64,000 bases of DNA from JAHEFT01 sp963766195 (lineage in GTDB: Bacteria; Pseudomonadota; Gammaproteobacteria; Xanthomonadales; SZUA-36): positions 186,001-250,000 of the forward strand of contig CAVXYY010000004.1 of the NCBI GenBank assembly GCA_963766195.1. Direction: 5' to 3'. How positions within the stretch are numbered: the stretch's first letter is position 1; each line of letters opens with the position of its first letter. Both the position numbers and the translations under genes were made by a program. A model generated the notes under the pieces. The model searched no databases, was not told where the DNA came from, and saw only the letters and a program-made list of their open reading frames with translations. Positions 50,122 to 59,280 of this stretch are shown here, in pieces.

Positions 50122-51616
50122 CTAGCGCTTATGCAGCCAGTTGGGCAGCAATTCGTATGGGTCCCGGTCACCCAGGTCCCCGGGAACGATGCCGAATTTC
50201 GCCAGGTCGCTCTTTCAACTTGCCGGACTTGTAGGCTTCAAAAGTGTCTGTTCCGCCGCCAATATGTTCACCGCCCACGAAAATTTGCGGGATCGTGTTG
50301 CTGCCGATCCGAGCATTGAGGGCGGCCCGAATCTGACCACCCAGGTTGTCTTGCTGGTAGGCCACCGAATCCAGATCGAAGGCCTTGTACGGAACGTTCA
50401 GTTCCGCGAAGAGTTTGCGGACCGCCCAGCAGAATTCGCACCATTCCAGGGCGAACATAACGACCGGGTTTTCCGCGTCGTTGATGGCGCTGGTGACAAA
50501 AGCTTTCCCGGTCTCCGTTACCGGGACCGGCTCGGAGGGGCCCCTGGGCGTTGGCGCAGGTTTAGCTTTCACGTCAAACCGGAAGCCGGGTGTTGACCTG
50601 GATATTGCCGTTTCTTCGTCGGTCATCTCGGCCCGTATACCTTCGAACAGGGGGGTCGAAAGGTAGCGTTCACCCGTATCCGGAAGCATGCACAGTATGG
50701 TGCTGTTGGGTGGTGCGCTTGCGGCCACTTTCATGGCCCCTGAAAACGTTGCCCCACCGGATGTTCCGCAGAAAATCCCCTCCTTGCGCGCCAGTTGTTT
50801 GGTCATTTCCAGCGCATGGTTGCCGTCGATGGGCACGATTTGATCGATCAACTGCATCGCGACCGCGTCTTCGGCCAGTTTGGGAATGAAGTCCGGTGTC
50901 CAGCCCTGCATCAGGTGGGGCCGGAAATTGGGATGGCTTGCGGACGGAGCGCCGTCGGAATCACGCACCTGCGGGATGCCGCTGCCGAGTAACTGGGAAT
51001 TATCGGGCTCACAAACCACGATTTTTGTTTTTGGGCTTTTCTGTTTCAACACCCGTGCCGTGCCCTTCAGTGTGCCGCCGGTACCGTAGCCGGTAACAAA
51101 GTAGTCCAGGTGCCGGGCGCGGAACACGTCGAGGATTTCAAGGGCGGTGGTTAGTGTGTGGGCCTCCGCATTGGCTTCATTTTCAAATTGCCGGACCAGG
51201 AACCAGCCATGCGTCTCTGCCAGCTCCACGGCCTTGGCCAGCATGCCGCTTCCCTTGAGTTCGGCCGGCGTCAGCACAACCTTCGCCCCGAGAAACCTCA
51301 GGATCTTGCGCCGTTCAACACTGAAACTCTCAGCCATGGTGACGACCAGCGGATACCCTTTGGCCGCGCATACCATCGCCAACCCGATACCCGTGTTGCC
51401 ACTGGTCGCCTCGATAACGGTTTGTCCCGGCTTCAGGGTCCCGTCGCGTTCGGCCTGCTGGATGACACTAAGCGCCATCCGGTCCTTGACCGATGACATC
51501 GGGTTGAAAGACTCCACTTTGACAAACATGGCAATTCCCGGCGGCGCCAGCTTGTTGATCCGGACGACCGGTGTGTTACCGATGGTTTCGAGAATGCTGT
51601 TGAAGTAATTGGCCAT
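50122..51616 (-). CDS. Cysteine synthase fused to a C-terminal glutaredoxin domain, frameshifted near the end
   Basis: PLP enzyme of the CysK/CysM family, about residues 1-320: PLP lysine in SFNPMSSVKDRMAL, phosphate loop GTGGTLKGTARV, substrate loop ATSGNTGIGLAM, GIFCGTSGGA. After a Pro-rich linker (KPAPTPRGPSEP) a glutaredoxin domain follows with EWCEFCWAVRKLF (CxxC), NTIPQIFVGGEHIGGG and DTFEAYKSGKL. A shift near 50190 gives the C-terminus LAKFGIVPGDLGDRDPY and a TAG at 50122. About 497 residues. The fusion suggests that the thioredoxin-fold domain recycles or delivers sulphur or protects the product, which is inference. Confidence 0.88.
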
Positions 51617-51699
51617 GAAGAACGTTTTCTATCCGAGGCGAAATTCATGACAGAATATACGTTTGTGCAAAACCTTTGCAAGAATCACAGGTTCCTGAA

Positions 51700-52737
51700 A
51701 TGAATGACAGTCAGTACATTGATCCCCATCTCCCGCTGATCGACTTGCACCGCCACCTGGACGGCAGCATCCGCCTGGAAACGGTGATTGAACTGGCTGA
51801 TCAACAGGGCATCGAGCTGCCCGCCACAGACGTTGAATCCTTGCGCCCGCATGTGGTGGTCGAGGGCAGGGCAGCCAGCCTGATGGATTTCATCGGGCGG
51901 TTCCGCTACCTGACGGCAATTCTTCATGATCTCGATGCCTGCAGACGGGTTGCTTACGAAAACGTCGAGGATGCCCGGCGCGAGGGCATTGACTACATCG
52001 AGCTGCGGTTCAGTCCCTGGTTTATGAGCGAGACCCACAGCCTGGATCCCGCCGGCGTCGTCGAAGCCGTTGCGGACGGGATCAAGGCCGCGGAACGTGA
52101 TACAGGGGTTCGCGCGCAGATGATCGGGATCATGAGCCGGACCTACGATATCGAAACCTGTCACCGTGAGCTTGACGCTTTGCTGTCACATCGCGACCAT
52201 CTCGTGGCCATCGATCTTGCCGGTGATGAACTCAAGTTTCCGGCAGAATTGTTTCGTGAACATTTTCGGCGTGCCCGTGATGCTGGCCTCGAGGTTACAG
52301 TCCATGCGGGAGAAGTTGATGGGCCTGAAAGCGTATGGGCATCCATCCGGGAACTGGGCGCCTCGCGAATCGGGCATGGCATTCACGCTCTCCGGGATCC
52401 GGGGCTGGTGGATTATTTGCTGGAGCATCGCATCGGGCTGGAGGTGAGCATTACTTCAAACATTCACACGGGAACGGTGGATGTTTATGCCAACCACCCG
52501 GTAAAACGGATTTTTGAACTGGGTTTGCTGGCCAACCTGAACACCGATGATCCTGCAATCAGCGGCATCGACCTGCCGCATGAGTACCAGGTGGCGGCGC
52601 GAATGGCTGGACTGACGCCGGAAGTGACCCGGCAGTCACAGCTCAATGCTTTGGAGATGGCTTACCTGCCGGCGGCGGAAAAGCGGGTTTTACTGCAGAA
52701 AAAATCGTCGCAAGTGATTGAACCACCTACCACATAA
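51700..52737 (+). CDS. add: Adenosine deaminase
   Basis: Zinc enzyme converting adenosine to inosine in purine salvage. 345 residues from ATG 51700 (the upstream TTG at 51676 has no RBS). Zinc His pair in LIDLHRHLDGSIRLE (about residue 17-19), IELRFSPWFM, catalytic Glu in VTVHAGEVDGPES, GHGIHALRDP and zinc Asp in LNTDDPAISGIDL. Intact. Its 3' end overlaps the convergent OmpW-like gene by 11 bases. Confidence 0.93.
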   Translation: MNDSQYIDPHLPLIDLHRHLDGSIRLETVIELADQQGIELPATDVESLRPHVVVEGRAASLMDFIGRFRYLTAILHDLDACRRVAYENVEDARREGIDYIELRFSPWFMSETHSLDPAGVVEAVADGIKAAERDTGVRAQMIGIMSRTYDIETCHRELDALLSHRDHLVAIDLAGDELKFPAELFREHFRRARDAGLEVTVHAGEVDGPESVWASIRELGASRIGHGIHALRDPGLVDYLLEHRIGLEVSITSNIHTGTVDVYANHPVKRIFELGLLANLNTDDPAISGIDLPHEYQVAARMAGLTPEVTRQSQLNALEMAYLPAAEKRVLLQKKSSQVIEPPTT

Positions 52738-53416
52738 GGCCGCCTTCAACGGTAATCGTATCCAGGTTTGTACTACCGCTGTCCAGCTTGATGAACTCCC
52801 GGTTATAAGAGCCCCGCATAAAGAAGGGACCGTTGATGTCCCAACGCAAGCCCAGCCCCAGGTTGTAAGTGAACTGGCTGGTTTTATAGGTTTTCCACTG
52901 GTCAAAGCAAATATAACCCCACCAGGGGTCCCACCAGCAGTTGATGTCTGGCGGCCCTGCCGGAATATTTGAGTCGAGCTTGGTCCAGCCGAGACCGGCC
53001 TGGACGAAAGGTGTAAAGCTGCCCTTCAGGAAATTGTAGGTGAAGTTGAACTGGTTGGAGTAATTGGACATCTGGTAGCTGACAACCTGTGGCGCCTTGT
53101 CCGGGTCTTCCGGGTCATTGGGCACGATGGTAGCCGTGTAGTCCGGCTTGTTTAATGAGAATCGCCAGGACAGGTTCACTTTTTCCGTCCAGTTCCAGCC
53201 GATCGCGAATCCGAATCCGGTGGAACTGTCGATATCGAGGGTAGAACCCCCATCAAATTCCTCGCTTACGCTGGTCTGGTTCTGGAGCAGCAGTGTCGCT
53301 TCCCAGGTGCGTTCCCGGTGGTTGTCGTGGATCTTTTTCGGGTTGAAACGCTGGGCGTGGACAGAAGTGCTTATCGTGAGCAGCACCAGCAAAGTGATCA
53401 GGTGTTTGACGTTCAT
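52727..53416 (-). CDS. OmpW-like small outer-membrane beta-barrel
   Basis: 229 residues, intact. ATG 53416; signal peptide (LITLLVLLTISTSVHAQ). Alternating strands typical of an eight-stranded barrel: TSVSEEFDGGSTLDIDSSTG, FGFAIGWNWTEKVNLSWRFS, GSFTPFVQAGLGWTKLDSNI and a last strand LDTITVEGGLMW ending in an aromatic residue. Trp-rich loop near residue 160 (NCWWDPWWGYICF) with a Cys pair, probably disulphide-bonded outside. Similar to OmpW and Wenzhouxiangella-type outer-membrane proteins; transported substance unknown. Confidence 0.82.
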   Translation of the reverse strand: MNVKHLITLLVLLTISTSVHAQRFNPKKIHDNHRERTWEATLLLQNQTSVSEEFDGGSTLDIDSSTGFGFAIGWNWTEKVNLSWRFSLNKPDYTATIVPNDPEDPDKAPQVVSYQMSNYSNQFNFTYNFLKGSFTPFVQAGLGWTKLDSNIPAGPPDINCWWDPWWGYICFDQWKTYKTSQFTYNLGLGLRWDINGPFFMRGSYNREFIKLDSGSTNLDTITVEGGLMW

Positions 53417-53564
53417 CAGATGCCTTTCGGTAAAAGAACGAGGGCCGCCCCGGAAAGGGTTGCCCTCTTTAAGGGAAATGTATCGGAAAATGGCCATTTA
53501 TACAAATCGAATGTCCGCGGCGAGTCAACGCCACCTGGTGAATTTCGCCGGGAAAACCGATTGT

Positions 53565-56066
53565 TCAGGCGGTTCGCAGTACGCTGATCGGGGAATGTGT
53601 AATGACCCGCCAGGTGGCGGCCATTCCACTGGCTCCGACAAGCACCATGCCGGCCACCGGGCCTGCCAGCCAGAGCGTCAGACTGAAATGGTAATCCAGG
53701 TCGAACAGCCTGGTGGCCAGCAGGTACCCCGCCAGGGTGGCGCCTGCCGCCGCCAACACGCCGGCCAACAGTCCGATGGCCAGAAACTCTGTTGCGACGC
53801 CGCTCAGGACACGCTTTTTCGAAGCACCGAAAGTCCGCAGCATGGCGCTCTCATACCTGCGTTCGTCGCGGGTCGCCTGGACGGCGGCCCACAGCACGGT
53901 AAGGCCCGCCAGCAAAGTGAAGATGAACACAGCCTGCACAGCCAGGGCAGCCTTGTCCATCACGTCCCGCACCTGGCCTAGGATCGCGTCGAGATCAATC
54001 GCGGTAACACTTGGAAAGGACCGCATCAGGTCCAGTACAGCGCTCCTTTCTGATTCATCGACATACAGGCTGGTGATATAGGTCGCAGGGTAGGGCTCCA
54101 GTACACCGGGCGAAAACACCATGAAAAAATTCGGGCTGAAGGAATCCCACTCCACGGTGCGGAAACTGGTCACATGGGCGCTGACCGTTTCACCCGCGAT
54201 ATCGAAGCTGAGCTCATCGCCGAGTTTCAGTCCCAACTCGTGGCCAAAATCCTGTTCTACGGAGACTTCGCTGCCGCTGAAGTCGCGGGTCCAGATCGCG
54301 CCGTCAACGATTTTGTTATCGGCTTGCAGTGCATCGGTCCAGCTAAGGTTGGAGTCCCGCCGGGCCCAGCGCTCTCCCTGCGGGTCTTCAAAGGTCATCT
54401 GGGTAACGTCTTCGCCGTTAATGTGGGTCATGCGCGCCCGCACCAGTGGAACGAATTTCGGAACCTCCAGTTGCCGCTGCTCCAGGAAGGATGTCATCGG
54501 GCTGACTTCAGCGGGCTGGATATTGATCAGGAACTGGTTAGGCGCATTGTCCGGGAGGCTTTGCCGCCAGGTATCCATTAACTCCGTGCGCACGGTGGAA
54601 AGCAGCAAAAGGACCATCAGCCCGAGGCCGAACGCAACGATCTGCACGACACTTTCCCTGCCTCGCCGGGCAAGGTTGGCAAGGCCGTAGCGCCAGGCAA
54701 CACCGGCGGCGCCCCGGAAACCCTGCAGCGATTTCACCAACAGCCAACCGGACAGGCCGAGCGCAAGGAAAGTCACGGCCGCGCCGCCAAATATCGTCAA
54801 AACCAGCTGGGCGTCTCGCATGATCCACAGAAGCAGGGACAGCACGGCGGCAACACCGGCCAGCCAACTGAGTCCGTAGCGCAGCGGCGGTGGTTCTATG
54901 TCTTGCCTCAGGACCCGCATGGGCGGCGTTTTACCCATCTGCGCAAGGTCGGGAAGCGCAAACCCGCCAAGGATGCTCAGAGCGGTAATAAAGCCCAGGA
55001 AAACCGGCTTCATGCCCGGGGGCGGCAGCATGTGGCCGATCATGTCACGCATCAGCCAGGCCAAGCCCAGCTGCGCGACAAAACCCAGCAGCGTTCCGAT
55101 GATGCTGCCGGCGACGGCCAGCATGAGCAACTGCAGGACGCTGCTCCGAAATATCAGCGACTGGCTGGCGCCCATGCATTTCATCAGTGCGATCCGGTCA
55201 CGGTGCCGGTAGGAGTACCGGCGTGCGGCCATGGCCACCGCCACCGCTGCCAGCAGGACAGACACCAGCGATGCCAGGTTCAGGAACCGTCCGGAGCGTT
55301 CCATCGAAGAACGAATCTGCGGATTGGTGTCCTTGATATCGGTCAGGTCATCGCTGTCGGATAATCGTTCCTCGAGCAGCGGTTTGAAGTCATCAACGTC
55401 ATCGCGATCGCCGGCAAACAGCATGCGGTACCTGACCCGGCTGCCTGGCTGGATCAGTCGTGTGGCTTCCAGGTCGGCCTGGTTGATCAAAAGGGTAGGC
55501 GCCAGGTCAACGAAGCTCCAGCCCTCATCGGGCCGGAAATCCAGCACGCGCGTCAGTCGCAAAACAGCGCCTCCGACTTCGAGTTCGGCGCCGGTATCCG
55601 CTCCCAGTCGCGCCATCAGCCGTGGTGACGCCCAGGCCTCGCCGGGGGCTGGGATTCCGGTTGTGACGCGAACTTCCCCGAGCAGGCGCTCCGAGGTTTT
55701 CAATTGCCCGCGCAGCGGATAACCGCTGGTCACGGCTCTCACCGCCGCGAGTGTATTGGCTTCTCCGGCAAAAACAACACTCGGCATGCTGGTGACCTGG
55801 GCGGTTGTGAGCCCGTCTTGATCGGCGAGCGTCGCGAATTCAGGGTTTATCGGCACCGTCGAGTTCAGTTGCAGATCGGCAGCCAGAGATTCCGCCGCCC
55901 TCATTTCCACCGCCTGGCTGACCCGGTCGGTCAGGAACGCGACGCCCGTCAGGGCGGTTACCGCGACCAGCAATGCGATGATCAGCACCGTCAGTTCGCC
56001 CGCCCGCCAGTCACGAGCCAGCAATCTGAACGCCAGGGCGGTTGTTTTGACGATGCCCTTGGTCAA
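53565..56066 (-). CDS. ybbP: ABC transporter permease, YbbP type (two FtsX domains)
   Basis: 833 residues, intact. N-terminal helix (ELTVLIIALLVAVTALTGVA), a periplasmic MacB-like core domain, three helices around 270-400 (LASLVSVLLAAVAVAMAARR, with LMKCMGASQSLIFRSS as coupling helix), a middle membrane section, a second periplasmic part and a C-terminal FtsX domain (LAVQAVFIFTLLAGLTVLWA, SAMLRTFGASKKRVLSGV). Together with YbbA it forms a mechanotransmission-type ABC complex; its substrate is unknown, and the neighbouring TesA is the usual genomic partner. Overlaps the ATPase stop by four bases. Confidence 0.9.
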   Translation of the reverse strand: MTKGIVKTTALAFRLLARDWRAGELTVLIIALLVAVTALTGVAFLTDRVSQAVEMRAAESLAADLQLNSTVPINPEFATLADQDGLTTAQVTSMPSVVFAGEANTLAAVRAVTSGYPLRGQLKTSERLLGEVRVTTGIPAPGEAWASPRLMARLGADTGAELEVGGAVLRLTRVLDFRPDEGWSFVDLAPTLLINQADLEATRLIQPGSRVRYRMLFAGDRDDVDDFKPLLEERLSDSDDLTDIKDTNPQIRSSMERSGRFLNLASLVSVLLAAVAVAMAARRYSYRHRDRIALMKCMGASQSLIFRSSVLQLLMLAVAGSIIGTLLGFVAQLGLAWLMRDMIGHMLPPPGMKPVFLGFITALSILGGFALPDLAQMGKTPPMRVLRQDIEPPPLRYGLSWLAGVAAVLSLLLWIMRDAQLVLTIFGGAAVTFLALGLSGWLLVKSLQGFRGAAGVAWRYGLANLARRGRESVVQIVAFGLGLMVLLLLSTVRTELMDTWRQSLPDNAPNQFLINIQPAEVSPMTSFLEQRQLEVPKFVPLVRARMTHINGEDVTQMTFEDPQGERWARRDSNLSWTDALQADNKIVDGAIWTRDFSGSEVSVEQDFGHELGLKLGDELSFDIAGETVSAHVTSFRTVEWDSFSPNFFMVFSPGVLEPYPATYITSLYVDESERSAVLDLMRSFPSVTAIDLDAILGQVRDVMDKAALAVQAVFIFTLLAGLTVLWAAVQATRDERRYESAMLRTFGASKKRVLSGVATEFLAIGLLAGVLAAAGATLAGYLLATRLFDLDYHFSLTLWLAGPVAGMVLVGASGMAATWRVITHSPISVLRTA

Positions 56067-56809
56067 GGTGTTTCGTTCCTTACGGTCACGGTTGGCTGGC
56101 GATTTTCACGGCTGGTTTCCTGCTCGATGCGGCCGGCGTCCATATGCAGAATGCGGTCGCAACGAGCGGCCAGTTCAAGGTCGTGCGTCACCAGGACCAG
56201 TGTCGTGTTTGTCTCGTCGTTCATCCGGAACAGCAGGTCGATAACGGTGTCACCCGTTCGCTTGTCCAGGTTGCCGGTGGGTTCATCGGCGAACAAAACG
56301 GCTGGTTCGACCACGAAGGCCCGGGCGATGGCCACCCGCTGCTTTTCGCCGCCGGACAACTGGTGAGGGTAATGGCTCTTGCGGGGTTCCAGTCCTACCG
56401 TGCGGACCGCTTGCAGCGCGGCATCAGCGGCATGTTCCGCGCCTGCGAGTTCCAGGGGCAGCATCACGTTTTCCAGGGCGGTCAACGATGAGACCAGGTG
56501 GAAAGACTGGAAAACGAAGCCCACGTTATTGGCCCGCAGCGCAGCGCGGCCATCTTCGTCCAGCGAAGTGATTTCCGTTCCGTCGAGCCAGATTTCACCC
56601 GCGCTCGGAACATCCAGCCCCGCCAGCAGTCCCAACAGGGTAGACTTGCCGGCGCCGGAAGCTCCGACGATAGCGATGGATTCGCCGTGGCGGACCTCCA
56701 GGTTTACGCAATCAAGAATGGTCAGCGTCCCCTCGGGGCTGCTAACCTGTTTACTCAACTGCCGGGCTTTCAGGGCGGAACCGGATTTTTTTGTTTCAGA
56801 GGTATTCAT
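56063..56809 (-). CDS. ybbA: ABC transporter ATPase, YbbA type
   Basis: About 248 residues, intact. Walker A IVGASGAGKSTLLGLLAG, Q-loop FVFQSFHLVSSLTALEN, signature YPHQLSGGEKQRVAIARAF, Walker B AVLFADEPTGNLD and H-loop TLVLVTHDLELA. MacB/LolD subfamily. ATG 56809 shares the CATG with the divergent tesA start (56808), so both promoters must lie inside the opposite gene. Confidence 0.92.
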   Translation of the reverse strand: MNTSETKKSGSALKARQLSKQVSSPEGTLTILDCVNLEVRHGESIAIVGASGAGKSTLLGLLAGLDVPSAGEIWLDGTEITSLDEDGRAALRANNVGFVFQSFHLVSSLTALENVMLPLELAGAEHAADAALQAVRTVGLEPRKSHYPHQLSGGEKQRVAIARAFVVEPAVLFADEPTGNLDKRTGDTVIDLLFRMNDETNTTLVLVTHDLELAARCDRILHMDAGRIEQETSRENRQPTVTVRNETP

Positions 56810-57509
56810 GCGTCTCAATTATTTTCTGCTGTTGGTTATCGCCGTTATCATGGCCCATCCCGTTTATGCTGATGATCCTGCACAGCCGGGTCAGGAAAAA
56901 GAGCCTGTCATCGTGATCCTGGGTGACAGCCTCAGCGCAGCCTACGGAATGGAAATCAGCCAGTCCTGGCCGAGCCTGTTGCAGGAGCGCCTCATACAAA
57001 ATGGTTACACTTACCGTGTTTTCAACTCGAGTATTGCAGGTGACACCACCCAGGGAGGGCTGGCGCGGCTCCCCAGGCTGCTCGGGAGGCATACCCCGGA
57101 GCTCGTAATCCTGGAACTCGGCGGCAACGACGGCCTGCGGGGCCTGCCCATCGAAGTCACCCGGGGTAACCTTTCATCAATGATCGAACAAAGCCAGTCG
57201 GCCGGCGCAGCCGTGATTCTCGCAGAGATGAGAATTCCTCCCAATTACGGCCTGTCCTATACGGAAAAGTTCAACGCGATGTACACGGTACTGGCTGGAG
57301 AGTACGGCATAAGCTTGCTGCCCTTCCTGTTGCAGGATATCGCGCTGGAGGACGGCTTGATGCAGGCGGACGGCATACATCCGACCGCGCTGGCGCAACC
57401 CCTGATCGTCGATCAGGTTTGGCAGGTGCTTCAGCCGCTGTTGTCGACAAGCACCTTTTCAACATCTCCGGAAAACTCAACCCGCTCATCCATTTCCGGT
57501 GTCAGGTAA
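56808..57509 (+). CDS. tesA: Periplasmic SGNH acyl-CoA thioesterase / arylesterase TesA
   Basis: 233 residues. Signal peptide (FLLLVIAVIMAHPVYADD), block I VILGDSLSAAYGM (Ser nucleophile), block II SSIAGDTTQGGLARL, block III LELGGNDGLRG and block V DGIHPTALAQP with the catalytic Asp/His. Hydrolyses thioesters and esters in the periplasm. Family members usually end near LQPLL; here 25 further residues run into the convergent apbE gene (79-base overlap), which may reflect a lost stop or an unseen indel. Confidence 0.9.
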   Translation: MRLNYFLLLVIAVIMAHPVYADDPAQPGQEKEPVIVILGDSLSAAYGMEISQSWPSLLQERLIQNGYTYRVFNSSIAGDTTQGGLARLPRLLGRHTPELVILELGGNDGLRGLPIEVTRGNLSSMIEQSQSAGAAVILAEMRIPPNYGLSYTEKFNAMYTVLAGEYGISLLPFLLQDIALEDGLMQADGIHPTALAQPLIVDQVWQVLQPLLSTSTFSTSPENSTRSSISGVR

Positions 57510-58493
57510 ACCTTGCCGGACTCATCTACCACCAGCACCTGGTCAAGGCCCATTGCCCGGGCCACGGCGGGCCAGTCATCCAGGCCGGCCACGACCAGTG
57601 CCGTTGCGGCAGCGTCGGCCACGATGCCTTCCCTGGTGATAACGGTGACCGATGCCACGTCTTCCACAGGCCAGCCGGTGCGCGGGTTCAGGATGTGCGG
57701 GTAGCGCTCCTGGTTGTCCTGCCGGAAGCGCTCGTAATTTCCGGAAGTGAACAGGGCTTCGTCACCACGCACTTCCACTGCTCCAAGAATGCCCCCTCCC
57801 GGTTTTCTGACGGCCACCCGCCAGGGCCGGTCGCCGTGGTGGCCCACCGCTCGCAGGTCTCCGCCGGCGTTCACGATGGCGTTGGACAAACCCATTGCCT
57901 GCAGATGCCGGATGGCCAGGTCCACGGCATAACCCTTGGCGATACCACCAAAGTCGAGCTGTACCAGCGGATTCTCAGAGCTCAGCTGCAGGCCGTCGAT
58001 GTGAATGTCCTGGCTCGATGGATGGTGCACGAGTATTGCGTCGATATCAGCCTGGTCCGGAGGCGGGCCGATGATGGGATAGTCAGAAGTATGGAAGCCC
58101 CACAACCGGATCAGCGCGCCGATTGCCGGGTTGAAACGTCCGCCCGACTGTTTTTCAATCAACTGTGACTTCCGGATCATGTCGACGATGTCGTGGTCGG
58201 CCTCGGCGGGCCTGTCCGTTTGCAAACGCATGGTTGATGTCGACCAGCCTGCCGGGTTCCCAGGCATGCCAGTTTCTGTGCATTCCCTGGAACATTTCCT
58301 GCAGTTCCGCGAACGCCCGGTTGGCCTGTTCGCTGGATGCGCCCCACAATTTCACCTCTACGATGGTGCCGAACACGAATAACTCGGCGCTGTGTTCCTC
58401 GTCCCGCTGACAGGCGGAAAGCAGGACCAGGCATAGCCATCCGGCCATTACAGTTGCGGCAACGGCTCCGCGACGGTTGATAGCAGAGATCAT
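57431..58493 (-). CDS. apbE: ApbE FMN transferase lipoprotein, frameshifted
   Basis: Attaches FMN covalently to threonine in RnfG and RnfD. ATG 58493; lipobox GWLCLVLLSACQRD. A shift near 58215 joins HAFANGQ to DHDIVDMIRKSQLIEKQSGG. Family motifs: FGTIVEVKLWG, GGRFNPAIGALIRLWGF, LDFGGIAKGYAVDLA, NAGGDLRAVG, ILNPRTGWPV and DAAATALVVAG. About 353 residues. Last gene of the minus-strand RNF cluster, which matches its job. Confidence 0.92.
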
Positions 58494-58515
58494 TCTGTGT
58501 GGAGTACCCGGAGAA

Positions 58516-58665
58516 TCAGGGCTTGCCCTTGTTCGTGCACTCGGTCTTGTCGACGCAGGTGGTGCAGCCTGCGCATCCGGGCGCGCCCTGGCCGCGCCGG
58601 TGGGTCAGTCCGAAAACCACGAACAACACGATCAGGAGTATCACTGGTGCGATGAAGTCTTGCAT
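58516..58665 (-). CDS. 49-residue Cys-rich single-helix membrane protein
   Basis: ATG 58665 to TGA 58516. One membrane helix (FIAPVILLIVLFVVFGL), then THRRGQGAPG and a Cys cluster CAGCTTCVDKTEC (C-x2-C-x2-C-x5-C), ending NKGKP. It lies between rnfA (39 bases upstream) and apbE (22 bases downstream), so it belongs to the operon. The plan (one helix plus cytosolic-side Cys cluster) recalls NqrM, which delivers iron to the NqrD/E site of Na-NQR, and FeoB-associated Cys-rich proteins, but the Cys spacing differs. An iron-delivery or assembly role for RNF is inference. Confidence 0.75.
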   Translation of the reverse strand: MQDFIAPVILLIVLFVVFGLTHRRGQGAPGCAGCTTCVDKTECTNKGKP

Positions 58666-58704
58666 AAAATTACCGTCGAACGCCCTGTAACGGCGATAAG
58701 CTCA

Positions 58705-59280
58705 TCATAACATTCCCGCAAAGCCCATGAACGCCAGGGATAGCGTTCCAGCGATGATCAGGACCAGGCCGGTTCCTTTTGCGATGCCGGGTACATCTGA
58801 AAATTCGATTGTTTCACGGATCGAAGCCATCAGGACCAGCGCCAGCGTCAGGCCCAGGCCGGCGCCGATGGCGAAAACCAGCCCCTGCATAAAGCCATAG
58901 CCCCGGTTGGTCTGAAAAATAGCCAGGCCGAAAATGGCGCAGTTGGTCGTAATCAGTGGAAGATAAATTCCGAGTTGCCGGAACAGGACGGGTGAAACTT
59001 TCTTGATCACCACCTCGACGATCTGGACCAGGGAGGCGATCACGATAATAAACGAGATGATGCGCAGGAAAGGAAACGACTCGAGAACAAACTTGTTGAG
59101 AAACCATGCGCTCAGCGAGGTCAGAACCAGCACAAAGATATTGGCCAGGCCCATGCGCAGGGCGGTTCCCACCTTTGCCGAAACGCCCATGAAAGGGCAC
59201 AGGCCCAGGAACATGGCCAGCGTGAAGTTATTCACGATCATGGCGGAAAAGAAAATCGAAAAGAGCGTCTGGTCATTCAT
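58705..59280 (-). CDS. rnfA: RNF complex subunit RnfA
   Basis: 191 residues, six helices, intact. Inner-membrane subunit of the ion-pumping ferredoxin:NAD oxidoreductase. Conserved IVNNFTLAMFLGLCPFMGVS and YLPLITTNCAIFGLAIFQ hold the two Cys that, with those of RnfE, ligate the membrane Fe-S centre. Its ATG overlaps the rnfE stop. Assigned to RNF and not NQR because the cluster contains an RnfC with 4Fe-4S motifs. Confidence 0.93.
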   Translation of the reverse strand: MNDQTLFSIFFSAMIVNNFTLAMFLGLCPFMGVSAKVGTALRMGLANIFVLVLTSLSAWFLNKFVLESFPFLRIISFIIVIASLVQIVEVVIKKVSPVLFRQLGIYLPLITTNCAIFGLAIFQTNRGYGFMQGLVFAIGAGLGLTLALVLMASIRETIEFSDVPGIAKGTGLVLIIAGTLSLAFMGFAGML

